Shown one piece after another: positions 63,790 through 64,000 of a DNA stretch of 64,000 nt. How positions within the stretch are numbered: position 1 is the stretch's first letter; each line of letters opens with the position of its first letter. The notes beneath the pieces were generated by a model. The model was not told the DNA's origin, did not search any database, and saw only the letters and a list, made by a program, of their open reading frames with translations. The DNA is from Microvirga solisilvae (lineage in GTDB: Bacteria > Pseudomonadota > Alphaproteobacteria > Rhizobiales > Beijerinckiaceae): the NCBI RefSeq assembly GCF_022808595.1, contig NZ_JAKUCN010000006.1, positions 62,001 through 126,000 on the forward strand. The letters run 5' to 3'. Made by a program: the position numbers and the translations under genes.

Positions 63790-64000
63790 TTGAATGCAGG
63801 TTATGATCCGGCACGCTGCTGTTTGTGAGATGTCAAAGAGCGAGCGGGAATGGCCTCGCGAGCGTGTGGCTCCGAGGTATGGGGTGAGGGAGGCGCGAGA
63901 GGCCGTCCGGTTCGCTATGGAATGTGAGAAGAACCTGACGGCTCCTCGCGCACGGTTCTTTTAGGCGTTCATCGTGTCTTTCAACGATGGGCCTCCCGGC
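63790..64000. other. Right-edge non-coding stretch
   Basis: 210 bases after the glycosyltransferase with no supported gene. A 44-codon frame at 63830-63964 lacks a ribosome site and family likeness. No strong hairpin is visible. Confidence 0.4.

Noticed and set aside
63830..63964. 44-codon frame at the right edge
   Set aside because: No ribosome site, no family likeness, and such frames are common by chance in GC-rich DNA.

Overview
The window reads as a chromosome segment of an alphaproteobacterium of the order Hyphomicrobiales (Rhizobiales). The Methylobacteriaceae/Microvirga group is my best guess, from gene content and protein style rather than any marker gene. Coding is dense and GC-rich, with many ATGA and TGATG overlaps. 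There is no rRNA, tRNA, CRISPR array, insertion sequence or phage gene that I can see, so this is core-like chromosome rather than a mobile island.

Region 1 (1-13.2 kb) is a glycogen/trehalose block. glgX, glgB, a fused malQ-treY and treZ run leftward, and glgA diverges rightward. Together they build and branch glycogen (GlgA, GlgB), debranch it (GlgX), remodel maltodextrins (MalQ half) and convert chain ends to trehalose (TreY half, TreZ). Region 2 (13.2-31 kb) starts with a LuxR-type response regulator and a hybrid histidine kinase with an HPt-like tail, then a complete but split Tad (Flp) pilus locus: tadG; cpaF-tadB-tadC; a free-standing secretin N-domain protein; flp-cpaA-cpaB-cpaE-tadE-tadF; tadD; cpaC plus a small lipoprotein; and a secreted Gly/Asn-rich repeat protein. 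The non-coding gaps of this locus share a GGYCTA motif, often within a palindrome, which is the most interesting regulatory signal I found.

Region 3 (31-48 kb) is mixed housekeeping and transport: SelO, three small unknown genes, a periplasmic histidine phosphatase, a diguanylate cyclase with a duplicated PAS-like sensor, a Gre-like factor, a livKGFHM amino-acid ABC transporter, a DMT exporter, a thioesterase, an SMP-30 lactonase, a universal stress protein, PPK2, a GST, and a LigD-like protein that lacks the ligase domain. Region 4 (48-64 kb) holds an oppABC plus fused ATPase peptide importer, a GlcG/HbpS protein, a urate-to-allantoate pathway (puuD, uraH, fused allantoinase/OHCU decarboxylase), a BON-LysM protein, a rhodanese, two c-type cytochromes, an XRE-cupin regulator, a second DMT exporter, and an LpxH-like phosphoesterase coupled to a GT4 glycosyltransferase.

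I found no wholly unknown multi-gene system. The best leads are the shared tad-locus motif with its neighbouring phosphorelay, the repeat protein and stand-alone secretin domain tied to the pilus locus, the ligase-less LigD with a perfect hairpin over its start codon, and the inverted repeats between selO and a small membrane protein gene.
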